Positions 37,473 to 45,565 of a stretch of 64,000 bases of DNA are shown in pieces. The stretch is from NCBI GenBank assembly GCA_019186945.1, contig JABAQJ010000007.1, positions 1 through 64,000 of the forward strand. The letters are read 5' to 3'. A model generated the notes under the pieces. The model saw only the letters and a program-made list of their open reading frames with translations, had not been told where the DNA came from and did no database searches. How positions within the stretch are numbered: position 1 is the stretch's first letter; each line of letters opens with the position of its first letter. Source of the DNA: Gemmatimonadaceae bacterium (GTDB lineage: Bacteria; Gemmatimonadota; Gemmatimonadetes; Gemmatimonadales; Gemmatimonadaceae). Both the position numbers and the translations under genes were made by a program.

Positions 37473-37730
37473 ATGGCGAAGAAGAAACAGAAACCGAAAG
37501 CTCGGCAGGAGCACTCTGAAGCGCCGTCACCGGACGCGGCCACGCCACACACCACTGCTGGCCGTTCACGCAGTGCCATCCCGATTCCAGGTGCGAAGAG
37601 GGGCGGTTTCCTTCCGCCAGCGTCGCACTTCAAGGGGGGCGGTCGAGGAGGTGGTGCAGCGCCAACCGGGAGGGGTGGCGGGCAGAACCTTCGCGCGACA
37701 TCGCATACCAAAGGGGCTCGCGGGCGCTGA
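37473..37730 (+). CDS. Small basic Gly/Arg-rich protein, possible
   Basis: 85 residues. It starts MAKKKQKPKARQE, strongly Lys-rich, and ends in a Gly/Arg-rich tail with RGG-like triplets (GGGRGGG, TGRGGGQN). Nothing else is recognisable. The coding frame keeps a plausible codon pattern, but the Shine-Dalgarno site is weak. If real it could bind nucleic acid, by analogy with RGG-box proteins; that is speculative. It is followed by a hairpin shared with the convergent gene. Confidence 0.42.
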   Translation: MAKKKQKPKARQEHSEAPSPDAATPHTTAGRSRSAIPIPGAKRGGFLPPASHFKGGGRGGGAAPTGRGGGQNLRATSHTKGARGR

Positions 37731-37786
37731 ACGTTCGTCGGCCTCGATTATCGATCGCACACGGGGTGGGAGGATCGAGCAAGGTT

Positions 37787-37819
37787 GGGTCGGGAGCCTG
37801 ACGCGGTGGCTCCCGACCC
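37787..37819. terminator. Bidirectional hairpin between convergent genes
   Basis: GGGTCGGGAGCC (37787-37798) pairs perfectly with GGCTCCCGACCC (37808-37819), a 12-bp stem and 9-nt loop. It lies between the small plus-strand gene (ends 37730) and the dockerin-protein gene (stop at 37826), a classical position for a shared terminator. No clear T-run on either side. Confidence 0.65.
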
Positions 37820-37825
37820 GGGTGT

Positions 37826-40312
37826 TCAGCCGATTCGCGGTTTGACGCCTTTGACGTTGAAGAGCGTTCCCACGCAGGCTCCGGGGCTGGCCATCCCAGT
37901 GGCGGCCCGGAGAATCAGGTTGAGGTCAGCGCCGTCCAGTCTGTTGTCGCAGTTCGCGTCACCCCGCGGGTACGGCGACAGCGGTGTCACGTCCACGCCG
38001 ACGAGCGCGAACTGAAGTACCAGTGCGTCGTTGGCGGTGATGAAGTTGTCGCCATCCACATCGCCGCGAAGTACGGCGGTCGAGGGGCCGACCTTGTAGG
38101 CGAACATGCCGCGCCCGTAGGTCGATGCGATGACCGTCGTCGTAGAGGGAACGTACGCGAGGTCGTACACGACCGTGTTGGGCAGGCCCGGTGGTCCGGC
38201 CGTCCATGAGGCGCCACCGTTGCTCGTCTGCATGACGCCGTACTCGGCGCCCACCATCAGTGTAGTCGAACCGGGGATGAACAACGCCGCGTGGACGGGG
38301 ATGTTCTGGAGGTTCGCGGAGAGGTTGGTGAAGAAGCTCGCCCCACCGTCGTGCGTCTCAGTGATCTTGGGAGCAGAAAACGTCGATGCTGTTCCGATCG
38401 CGTGGAGCGGATTGATCGGATCGACCACCACCCTTGTGAAGTATCGCTGAGTGCCGAAGACGAACTGGGTGTACGAGAGCCCGCCGTTTTGCGTGATGGA
38501 GATTACGCCGTCGCTGCTCGCCGTGTAGATGACGTTGCGGTTGGATGGCGCCACGGCGATGCTGGTGATGTAACCCGAGCCACGCGTGAGATCGCCGGAG
38601 ATCGCGGTCCATGAGGCGCCGTCGTTCGTCGTCCGGTAGAGCCGATGCGTGCCGAAGTACAGCGTCGTTGGGATCACCGGATCGATCACGAGCGGCCGGC
38701 GCACGCCGCTCCGGTCCTGGAAATTGATCCCGTTGGATCGGTCCTGCGCCGGCTGCGTCGCGGTCTTGCGCTGGATGAAGTTCATGAACGCGTGCGTGAC
38801 GTAGACCGTGCCGGGATTCGCGTAGTTCACGACTGTGTACCCGCCGTCTCCCATACTCGCGAAGTTGTTCCAGATGCTGGAGCCGCTGAAGTATGCCGCC
38901 TGGTTGTCCTGCAGGCCGCCGAATACCCAGAGTCCGGACGGGTGGACCGAGATGCCGGGGTAGAATTGCGCGATTGCGAGGCCGTTGTTCTGTGCGCGCC
39001 AGTTGCGACCGCGGTCGAACGAGACGTAGAAGCCGCCGTCGGTTCCGGCGTACATCAGATCCGGATCATTGCGATCGAACGTCAAGGCGTGCCAGTCGAC
39101 GTGCACCGTCCTGGCCGCGCTCTTGAAGGAATTGCCGCCATCTTCCGACGCGAAAGCGCCAACAGCCGCCACCCAGATGCGATTGGCGTTGCGCGGGTCG
39201 ACAGCAATGACGAGGTCGTATTCGCCTTGTTCCGACAGGGTGAACGGGTAGGCGTTGGGGCTGGTCACCAGTCCCGAGGCCGGGAGCGGCGTCCACTGCA
39301 GCGTTCGCTCGTCCCAGCGCGACAGGCCGGCGAACTTGCGGGTATTGAGGTCCGCGGAGAAGGCGAACAGGAGGTCCGGCTCCGATGCCGATACCGCCAG
39401 CTCCATCCGTGCGACCTGCGTCTGGCTGATCAGTGGCGTGGGGAGCATGGTCCACGTCAGCCCGCTGTTGGTTGTGCGGAAAACCGTGGTATAGGGAAAC
39501 CGATTGGTGGCCGCCGTCGATGCGTAGAACATGCCCGGTCGACCGGGGACGGAGACGACACTGTACGAGAGGCCGCTGAGGCGCTGAGACCAGGACGCAC
39601 CACTGTTGAACGAGACGAAGACGCCGGCATCGGTGGCGGCCATGATCGTCGTGGACGTGGGCGATCCTGCGGTCGATTCGTCGATCGCCAGACGGCCATG
39701 GAACCGGACGTTAGCGCCTAACGAAGTCGCAGCCCATGAATTACCGCCATCCATGGAGCGGAGCACGCCGCATCCCGGAAACTCGAACGTGTTGAGCTCG
39801 CCGGTCCCAGCGTAAACCAGGTTGGGATTCACGGGATCGACCGTCACCGCGCCGATGCCCGGTGCGCACTGATTGTCCGATAGCGGTGTCCACGTGCCGC
39901 CACCGTTCACCGTTCTCCACACGCCGCCGCTGGCGGCGCCCACCCAGACGATGCGGGAATCGGTCGGGTGAACGGCGATCGACGTGATACGCCCGGAGAC
40001 GAGCTGGCCGATCCCACCGAAGTTCACCTGATTTCCGAATAGCCCCGTGGGGCCGATTGACCGCCAGGCGGCATCGGCAGCGGGACCGATCTCCGCTGGC
40101 CGCAGGGTATTCCATGCGCTCCATGCCTTCGTCCACGCATCGGGGGCGATGAAGCCCGACGGATCCGCACGAACTTCACGGAACGCGCGAACGCGCGTCT
40201 TGACGTCGTCGCCCTCGGACTCCCTCTGTTGTGCAGCGGACCCGGTCGGCCACACGACGAACGACAGCGACGACAGGCACGCCATCAGGCGAAACGGGAG
40301 GTGGCGAGTCAT
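37826..40312 (-). CDS. Secreted BNR propeller protein with C-terminal dockerin
   Basis: 828 residues with a signal peptide (about 1-27, ending in SAAQQ). About ten Asp-box/BNR repeats are visible (for example SMDGGNSW, SFNSGASW, TTNSGLTW, SFDRGRNW, TTNDGASW), arguing for a sialidase-like propeller; no sialidase arginine triad was found. Residues 750-803 form a dockerin-like double F-hand: loop 1 (GDVDGDNFITANDA) has acids at 751, 753, 755 and 762; loop 2 (GDANCDNRLDGAD) at 785, 787, 789 and 796. Both calcium loops are intact. It overlaps the TIG gene by four bases and is last of a four-gene operon. Role as a cargo docked on the surface is inferred. Confidence 0.88.
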   Translation of the reverse strand: MTRHLPFRLMACLSSLSFVVWPTGSAAQQRESEGDDVKTRVRAFREVRADPSGFIAPDAWTKAWSAWNTLRPAEIGPAADAAWRSIGPTGLFGNQVNFGGIGQLVSGRITSIAVHPTDSRIVWVGAASGGVWRTVNGGGTWTPLSDNQCAPGIGAVTVDPVNPNLVYAGTGELNTFEFPGCGVLRSMDGGNSWAATSLGANVRFHGRLAIDESTAGSPTSTTIMAATDAGVFVSFNSGASWSQRLSGLSYSVVSVPGRPGMFYASTAATNRFPYTTVFRTTNSGLTWTMLPTPLISQTQVARMELAVSASEPDLLFAFSADLNTRKFAGLSRWDERTLQWTPLPASGLVTSPNAYPFTLSEQGEYDLVIAVDPRNANRIWVAAVGAFASEDGGNSFKSAARTVHVDWHALTFDRNDPDLMYAGTDGGFYVSFDRGRNWRAQNNGLAIAQFYPGISVHPSGLWVFGGLQDNQAAYFSGSSIWNNFASMGDGGYTVVNYANPGTVYVTHAFMNFIQRKTATQPAQDRSNGINFQDRSGVRRPLVIDPVIPTTLYFGTHRLYRTTNDGASWTAISGDLTRGSGYITSIAVAPSNRNVIYTASSDGVISITQNGGLSYTQFVFGTQRYFTRVVVDPINPLHAIGTASTFSAPKITETHDGGASFFTNLSANLQNIPVHAALFIPGSTTLMVGAEYGVMQTSNGGASWTAGPPGLPNTVVYDLAYVPSTTTVIASTYGRGMFAYKVGPSTAVLRGDVDGDNFITANDALVLQFALVGVDVTPLSPYPRGDANCDNRLDGADLNLILRAATGMASPGACVGTLFNVKGVKPRIG
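37904..38065 (-). other. Dockerin-encoding segment
   Basis: This segment encodes the two calcium-loop repeats (residues 750-803) of the propeller protein. Each loop has acids or Asn at positions 1, 3, 5 and 12 of the loop and an aliphatic residue at 8, as in established dockerins. The short PYPR linker between the two repeats is present. Confidence 0.8.
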
Positions 40313-40791
40313 GGCAGCACCTTGAATGAAATCGAATTGCTGACGCCCGCGGCGGTGGTTACGCGCACGGGATAGGATCCCGGCATCAGAGGTCGTGGTG
40401 GCGCCTCCGACTGCCCGGTGACCCGATCGGGGATGACGAACCGGATTTCCGTGCCGGTCTCGTTCGCCGGGACCGCCGTTAGGCGGACGGGCCCGAGTTC
40501 GACAACGTTGCGCCCAGGTGTGCCGGGTTCGAACCCACTGCCGCGAATCAGGACTTCTACCACGCTGTTGCGTGGCACCGCCGCGGAGTCGGGAACGAGC
40601 TCTGAGATCCGGAGCGCGCTCGAGGGTCGCTCCGGCGCCGGTGGCGGCGGCGACTGCGACGACGGCGCTGTCGCCGTCGAGTCATCGACCCGGATGCCAG
40701 CATCCTGGTCGTTGCGCGGAACGCGCGCACAGGCCAGCACGCCGGTGAGGAGCAGAACTTGCCATCGATGCATCCGCCAGGTCATCACCAT
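40309..40791 (-). CDS. IPT/TIG-domain lipoprotein
   Basis: 160 residues. A lipobox (LTGVLAC, Cys21) is followed by a Ser/Pro/Ala-rich linker (to about residue 57), then one immunoglobulin-like IPT/TIG domain (residues about 58-159) with the typical VLIRGSGFEPGT loop and YPVRVTTAAGVSNS strand. Such domains are structural and often bind partners at the surface. It overlaps both neighbours by a few bases, so its synthesis is coupled to the cohesin lipoprotein upstream and the dockerin protein downstream; a spacer or stabilising subunit is possible. The first Met codons at positions 1, 3 and 7 are alternatives. Confidence 0.85.
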   Translation of the reverse strand: MVMTWRMHRWQVLLLTGVLACARVPRNDQDAGIRVDDSTATAPSSQSPPPPAPERPSSALRISELVPDSAAVPRNSVVEVLIRGSGFEPGTPGRNVVELGPVRLTAVPANETGTEIRFVIPDRVTGQSEAPPRPLMPGSYPVRVTTAAGVSNSISFKVLP

Positions 40792-41312
40792 GCCCCTCCG
40801 ATGAGGGAGGCGCCAGGCGTAACGCGTCGCAGATCCTCCCGATCGATCGCGTGCAGTTCGTCGAACGTCACCGCCAGCCCTTCCGAGACGTTGTTGGCGA
40901 GTGCGGTGAACCGCACGGCAACCAGTTTCCCGCCGGCGAATCCTCGCTGCGCGATTCCGGCCATACGCACCTGGCCGTCCTGTGGATTAAGGACGCGCAC
41001 GGCTCCGTCGCCAGGATCCTGTTCGCGAACGAAACGCAGCCGCAACGGGTCGTAGTGGAGTCGAGCGGTGAAGCTGGCGATCGGCTGCACTTCCGGTCCG
41101 GCATCCACGCGAACGAGCACGACAACGTCGTCACCCACCCGTGGCGTCGCAGTCGATATGATCAGGTGGGACTCCACGGCGCTCCCGCTCACACGTGCGA
41201 GCGGTTGCTCGGCGGGCATGTTGTCCCGGCAGCCGCTTGCGGCCGCTGCCGTCAGCAGCACGACCAGACACGATCGTGCGAGTGGCAGGCGCCCTGACGA
41301 GTGCGTTGTCAT
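40785..41312 (-). CDS. Cohesin-domain lipoprotein
   Basis: 175 residues. The signal ends in a lipobox (AAAASGC, Cys28), so it is probably membrane-anchored. Residues ~46-160 fit a single cohesin: strand pattern VGDDVVVLVRVDAG, the diagnostic FTARLHYDPLRLRFV strand, and KLVAVRFTALANN followed by a final LAVTFDELHAID. Cohesins bind dockerin double F-hands. The next-but-one downstream gene encodes exactly such a dockerin, on the same overlapping transcript. Its start overlaps the stop of the Ig-repeat gene (ATGA). I do not know whether this pair binds; the match of partners in one operon is the main argument. Confidence 0.85.
   Translation of the reverse strand: MTTHSSGRLPLARSCLVVLLTAAAASGCRDNMPAEQPLARVSGSAVESHLIISTATPRVGDDVVVLVRVDAGPEVQPIASFTARLHYDPLRLRFVREQDPGDGAVRVLNPQDGQVRMAGIAQRGFAGGKLVAVRFTALANNVSEGLAVTFDELHAIDREDLRRVTPGASLIGGAW
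40833..41177 (-). other. Cohesin-encoding segment
   Basis: This encodes residues 46-160 of the lipoprotein. It has the alternating hydrophobic strands, the YDP-containing third strand and the final aliphatic strands expected of a nine-stranded jelly-roll cohesin. The assignment rests on pattern only. Confidence 0.75.
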
Positions 41313-43231
41313 CGGAAGGTCACCGGGAAAGACGTGGAAGTAATCAGTGGCATGAGATCGAACCCATCGAGCGAGAAGCCGTCGATGGCAGTGATATTGA
41401 CGAACATCGTGGTTCCGGCTGCGCCGCCCGTGAACTGGACGCGTCCGAACGTGACTGGCGCCGTATTCCCGGGACTGACAGCGATGCTGAAACGGAATAC
41501 GTTAGGCGTCGGTTCGTTGATCACCACGCCGGCGCCCGGCGCGCTGAGGGCCACGACGGTGCCGTTGAACGTCGCCGTTTCATAGAAGACGGTCACGAAC
41601 ACGCTCATCGTCGAAACGGGCGTACCTCGCTGGTCGAGCGTCAGGTCGATGATCCCCGGCGCGTTCGCCTTCGCGTACAGATCGCTCAGACTCGCCCGCA
41701 GGACCGGCCCGGCACCCGTTCGCGTGACTATGATGAGTACCGAATCCGCGCCACTCGGCAGGCTCGACACGATCCATGCCTGTCCCTCGTCCTGGGCGGT
41801 GATGCGCCCCGCGATGTCCACGCTGGCGCGCGATGGCGCGCGCGAGATGAACGCGGGTGGCATACCGGCGGACAGCGTCGGAGTCGTCGTGCCGCCAGCG
41901 TCAAGGATCTGGATCTTCTGGCCTGCCGTCCCGTAGAGCACGGCGACGAGAGTGAAGCGGGATGACGTCACCGGCGGAACGCCCGGCGCGGAGAACGTCA
42001 ACTCGCGATCGCCGACCGAACCGAGGACGATCAGGTTGGCGAAGGCGGCGCTGCCATTGCTGGAGTTGACGGTGCCACCCGTCACCACGCCGCCGCCAAA
42101 CGATACGCTGGCTGTTACCGGTGTCGTCGCGGTCGTTGCGAGATTGCCGCTGATATCGCGCAGTTCGAGGACCGGCGGCGTCAACAGGAGTGCGCCGATC
42201 GCACCGCCGACCGGCTGTGTCGTCAGACGCATCTGCGCCGGCGCTCCGGGTGCCAGATCGAAACTCGCGGTGGTCACTCCGGTCAGACTCGGTGCCGTAA
42301 ACGAAAGCGTTCGTGGCCCGATGGTTCCCGTGAGCGTGAGACCGGCAAACGTCGCGACACCGGAAATGGTGTTGACGACCGGTAGGCCCGTGAGCAAGCC
42401 GCCACCACTCGCCAGCGCCACGGTGACGGTGGCTGACGCGGTTGCCACAAGGTTGCCGCCGAGATCCTGGATCTCGACTACCGGCTGTGACTGGAATGGA
42501 GCTGCCACCGCCGCTCCGCCAGGTTGAGTGCGCATCGCCAGAGACGTTGCAGCGCCGACGGCGAGCGAGAAGGCGCCCGACGTGGCAGCGCCGAGCGTGC
42601 CCGAAGTGAACCGCAGCGTCCGATCTCCTGTGCGTCCCACCAGAGTCAGTCCGGTGAAAGTGGCAACGCCGCCGACGGCGTTCACGGTACCGTTGCTGAG
42701 CGTACCACCTCCCGTCTGGATCGTCGCAGTAACCGCGAGAGTGGACCCGGCCACGAGGTTACCCGCGGCATCGCGGACTTCCACAACGGGCTGGATCGTC
42801 AGAGGCACGGCGACGACGGCGCCGCCGGGCTGGGTGCGCACTGCCAGCGCGGCGGGCGCACCCGGTGTCACGTTCACAGTCAACCCCATCGACGTCAGGC
42901 CGGCCGTGGACGCCGTAATCGTGGCAATGCCAACGCGTGACGCAGTGATGACGCCGTTCTGCACGCTTGCGACGTTGGCATCGGAACTGGCCCAGGCGAT
43001 CGAGAAACCGCTCAACTGCCGTCCGTCGCTCGTGAGGACCGTCGCAGTCAGCGTCGCCGTCGCTCCCGATGCCAAGGTCACTGCACCCGTCTGTGACAGC
43101 ACCACGGATGCGGGATTGTTGTTCTGTGGCGGACCAGTGGTCTTGTCGCTGCCACCACCGCAAGCGCCCGAGACGAGTACGGTGAGAACGGATACGGCAA
43201 TGCGTCGGAACGAGGCTGAACGTTCTGGCAT
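41309..43231 (-). CDS. Large Ig-repeat lipoprotein (Big_2 plus three ~102-residue repeats, cohesin-like C-terminus)
   Basis: 640 residues. The lipobox (VLVSGAC, Cys24) follows the signal. A Big_2-type domain spans about 41-122, then three repeats of ~102 residues at 123-225, 225-327 and 328-430 share motifs such as TQPGGAVVA, VVEVRD--GNLV and GVATF-GLTL. A linker region (431-505) follows. The last ~135 residues (PGIIDLTLDQRG, TMSVFVTVFYETATF, VTFGRVQFTGGAAGTTMFVN) resemble a divergent cohesin. The chosen ATG at 43231 starts a proper signal; the frame is open to 43501 but that part is not signal-like. First gene of the four-gene operon. Confidence 0.85.
   Translation of the reverse strand: MPERSASFRRIAVSVLTVLVSGACGGGSDKTTGPPQNNNPASVVLSQTGAVTLASGATATLTATVLTSDGRQLSGFSIAWASSDANVASVQNGVITASRVGIATITASTAGLTSMGLTVNVTPGAPAALAVRTQPGGAVVAVPLTIQPVVEVRDAAGNLVAGSTLAVTATIQTGGGTLSNGTVNAVGGVATFTGLTLVGRTGDRTLRFTSGTLGAATSGAFSLAVGAATSLAMRTQPGGAAVAAPFQSQPVVEIQDLGGNLVATASATVTVALASGGGLLTGLPVVNTISGVATFAGLTLTGTIGPRTLSFTAPSLTGVTTASFDLAPGAPAQMRLTTQPVGGAIGALLLTPPVLELRDISGNLATTATTPVTASVSFGGGVVTGGTVNSSNGSAAFANLIVLGSVGDRELTFSAPGVPPVTSSRFTLVAVLYGTAGQKIQILDAGGTTTPTLSAGMPPAFISRAPSRASVDIAGRITAQDEGQAWIVSSLPSGADSVLIIVTRTGAGPVLRASLSDLYAKANAPGIIDLTLDQRGTPVSTMSVFVTVFYETATFNGTVVALSAPGAGVVINEPTPNVFRFSIAVSPGNTAPVTFGRVQFTGGAAGTTMFVNITAIDGFSLDGFDLMPLITSTSFPVTFR
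41942..42865 (-). repeat. Three tandem Ig-like repeats
   Basis: Three in-frame units at about 42865-42560, 42559-42251 and 42250-41942, each ~306 bp, encode residues 123-225, 225-327 and 328-430 of the lipoprotein. The pairs share Gly/Thr/Val-rich strand motifs and a conserved G-ATF-GL core. Divergence between copies indicates old duplication. Confidence 0.75.
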
Positions 43232-43665
43232 GACCTGAGCCTCAGAAGGTTGAGTCGAGGAAGCATCGAACGACGTAGCCTCACCCACTTGTGAGGAAGC
43301 GAACGTGTGGGGCTGCCAACTAAAGCGATCTCTGCCGCGTCCGCAAGTGAGGCACATGCCGCAGCCACGGCTCGCTCCCGAAGGCTGGAAAGACACGCGC
43401 AAGCGCGTACGCTTTCGGCTCACGCACACCCAATTAGGGTCAGAGTCGCGCTCCGACGCGATGGGAATGGCCCGGACGCGCAACCAGACGCTTGGTGCCA
43501 CAGCCGGCTGGAAGCAGATGTGACTTGGGGAGCGACGGGGGATGGACTGAAGGGTGCGACGAGTCTGTGGATGTCCGCGAATGGCGCCGGTCCTGCGATC
43601 CGACAGCCGGAACGAGCGACGGGACCGGCACAGGCATGCCGGTCCCGTCGCACACGTTGCTCGGC
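43232..43665. other. Intergenic region containing promoter of cohesin-dockerin operon
   Basis: 434 bases between the minus-strand M28 gene (3' end at 43666) and the minus-strand Ig-repeat gene (start 43231). No credible gene. The hairpin at 43615-43652 belongs to the end of the M28 gene. The promoter of the operon should lie in the remaining ~380 bases, but I could not identify a clear -35/-10 pair. Confidence 0.6.
43616..43651 (-). terminator. 15-bp perfect hairpin after M28 peptidase gene
   Basis: GCGACGGGACCGGC at 43616-43629 pairs fully with GCCGGTCCCGTCGC at 43638-43651, extended by one A-T pair to a 6-nt loop. It starts 14 bases past the M28 stop (TAA at 43666-43668). It is the strongest perfect hairpin I noticed in the window. 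Only a short T content follows on the minus strand, but placement and strength argue for a terminator. Confidence 0.7.
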
Positions 43666-45273
43666 TTACTGCACGTTACTCGGCTTCGGACGCGTGAGCC
43701 GGTCACCTAACGCCATGCCGGAGCGATACATCAATACGCCGATGCGCGCCAGCTTGTCGTAATTGATCAGGTCCGCCTCGTCCGATACCTGGTGGTACTG
43801 CTTGTGCAGTCCAGTGGTGAAGAAGACTATCGGGATGCCCTTGCGCGCGTAATTGAAGTGATCGCTGCGGTAATAGATGCGCTCAGGATGCGTCGTCGTG
43901 TCCCATTCGCGATCGAACGTGAACGGCCGACTGCTGGCGGCATTCACGGAATCGATGATCGCACCCAGGACCGCGCTCTGTCCGTTAGGCGCGGCGCCCG
44001 GCCCGACGATGTACAGCGAATCGTCTCCGTTCCGGCCGATCATGTCCGCGTTGAGCTGAGCTACGATGGAGTCCAGCGGGACCGTCGGGTGATCGGTGAA
44101 GACCTGAGAACCGAAGAGCCCCTTCTCCTCGCCCACATGCCAAACGAAAAGCAGCGAACGCTTGGGTTTGGGTCCTTGCGTGAACGCGCGGGCGATTGCC
44201 AGCAAGGTGACTGACCCCGAGGCGTCGTCATCGGCACCGTTGGCGATCGAGTCGCCGTTCACGGGTGGCTGGATGCCGATGTGGTCGTAGTGCGCGCCGT
44301 AGGCAACGTAAGTGTTGCGAAGCGCGGGATCGCTCCCGCGCACGATGCCGACAACGTTATAGCCATTGAACGACCGCGATTGTGTGTCGATGCTGGCCGC
44401 GAAACGCGTTCCGGGCAGCGGGCCGTTGCCGCCGGAGGCGGGCCACCCGGCCGGTACGAGCGGTGACCCGCTCAAACGAGCGACGCCGACCATCGGCATG
44501 GTGCGCGGTCTCTCGTCTTTCGTCGCTGTGCCCAGGTCGACTTGTGATCCGGCAAACTGCCCGGCGGCAAGGCTGAAGATGGAATCGGGCAGGAGCAACA
44601 CGACGGCCGCCGGTTGACGTCCGATCGCGGCTCCGAGCCTGTTGAACAGCGACTGCGGGTTCTCCAGTTGCGCCCTTTTTGCCGAATCGAGTCCGGGTGG
44701 TACGAGTCCGGCGATGACTACGACCTTGCCTGCTACGTCGAGACCGGCGTAGTCGTCGCGGGAGATCGATGGGTCAGCCAGTCCGTAGCCGGCGAACACA
44801 ACGTCGGCATCCGCGCTGAGCCTGGGGAGCGGGGCACCTGGGCCGAGCGCCGAGAGGAACGCGACGTCGCTACCATAGGAGAGCGTCGTCTTGCCGGATG
44901 TGTTGGTCACGACGATTTCCTTCGCCGTGGTGCGCGTGCTGTGCATGGGGACGCGCTGGTAGTAACCGCTGTCGCCGGCGGGTTCCACACCTAACGTCTG
45001 CAATCGTCGGACGATCCACGCGGCGGCGCGATCGGCATCTGGCGTGCCCGTCTCGCGTCCACGGAAGGAGTCAGCAGCGAATGCAAAAAGGTCCGTTCGC
45101 AACTCGGAAGCGGTTGGCCCGACCGATGTCGGGGCCGGCGCGCTCATCGTGGTGGCAGCAGGCTGGCACGCCATGGCCCCGAGCAGGGCAAGGGCAAGGG
45201 CCATGGGCCTGCGACGCGAGTCACGGCCACGATTGGCGGAGCGCTGAGTGAACTGTCGCTGAAGGGCTATCAC
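43666..45273 (-). CDS. M28-family zinc aminopeptidase with PA domain, lipoprotein
   Basis: 535 residues. Signal with lipobox (ALLGAMAC) after a basic start. The catalytic domain (second half) shows the five M28 metal/catalytic motifs in order: YGAHYDHIG, GADDDASGS, VGEEKGLFGS, LNADMIGR and YHQVSDEAD, which fit co-catalytic zinc aminopeptidases. A protease-associated (PA) domain is inserted before it (residues roughly 160-270). It is exported and likely cleaves N-terminal residues from peptides. The start used is a GTG at 45273; the ATG at 45204 is possible, but it would remove the basic n-region. Confidence 0.93.
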   Translation of the reverse strand: MIALQRQFTQRSANRGRDSRRRPMALALALLGAMACQPAATTMSAPAPTSVGPTASELRTDLFAFAADSFRGRETGTPDADRAAAWIVRRLQTLGVEPAGDSGYYQRVPMHSTRTTAKEIVVTNTSGKTTLSYGSDVAFLSALGPGAPLPRLSADADVVFAGYGLADPSISRDDYAGLDVAGKVVVIAGLVPPGLDSAKRAQLENPQSLFNRLGAAIGRQPAAVVLLLPDSIFSLAAGQFAGSQVDLGTATKDERPRTMPMVGVARLSGSPLVPAGWPASGGNGPLPGTRFAASIDTQSRSFNGYNVVGIVRGSDPALRNTYVAYGAHYDHIGIQPPVNGDSIANGADDDASGSVTLLAIARAFTQGPKPKRSLLFVWHVGEEKGLFGSQVFTDHPTVPLDSIVAQLNADMIGRNGDDSLYIVGPGAAPNGQSAVLGAIIDSVNAASSRPFTFDREWDTTTHPERIYYRSDHFNYARKGIPIVFFTTGLHKQYHQVSDEADLINYDKLARIGVLMYRSGMALGDRLTRPKPSNVQ

Positions 45274-45565
45274 GCTATTCCGTACCGATGGAGAGTGGGA
45301 TTAAGCCTGGTGAATGGGAAGCGAAGAGGCCCTGGCTGGCCGTCGGCTGGAATTGCGTGGCGGCCCTCGATTCATCTTCGCGTCGATAGATCCCCATGCA
45401 GGCGGTTGCTGCCGTCGTGGGGAAAGTAGCCTCGTGCACTGGCAGCCGGGCATCCTGCCCGCGGGTTCAACCATTTTTGTCGCCAGCAACGAATGCCCGA
45501 ATGACGTATGTTCGTGGGCGACGCTCCCCCCACGATCAACTCAGCACGACGTCCCTGGAGGTTCC

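Noticed and set aside
37826-40312. Sialidase annotation for the dockerin propeller
   Set aside because: Asp-boxes are abundant, but the arginine triad and nucleophilic Tyr/Glu pair of sialidases were not found; the propeller may be non-catalytic.
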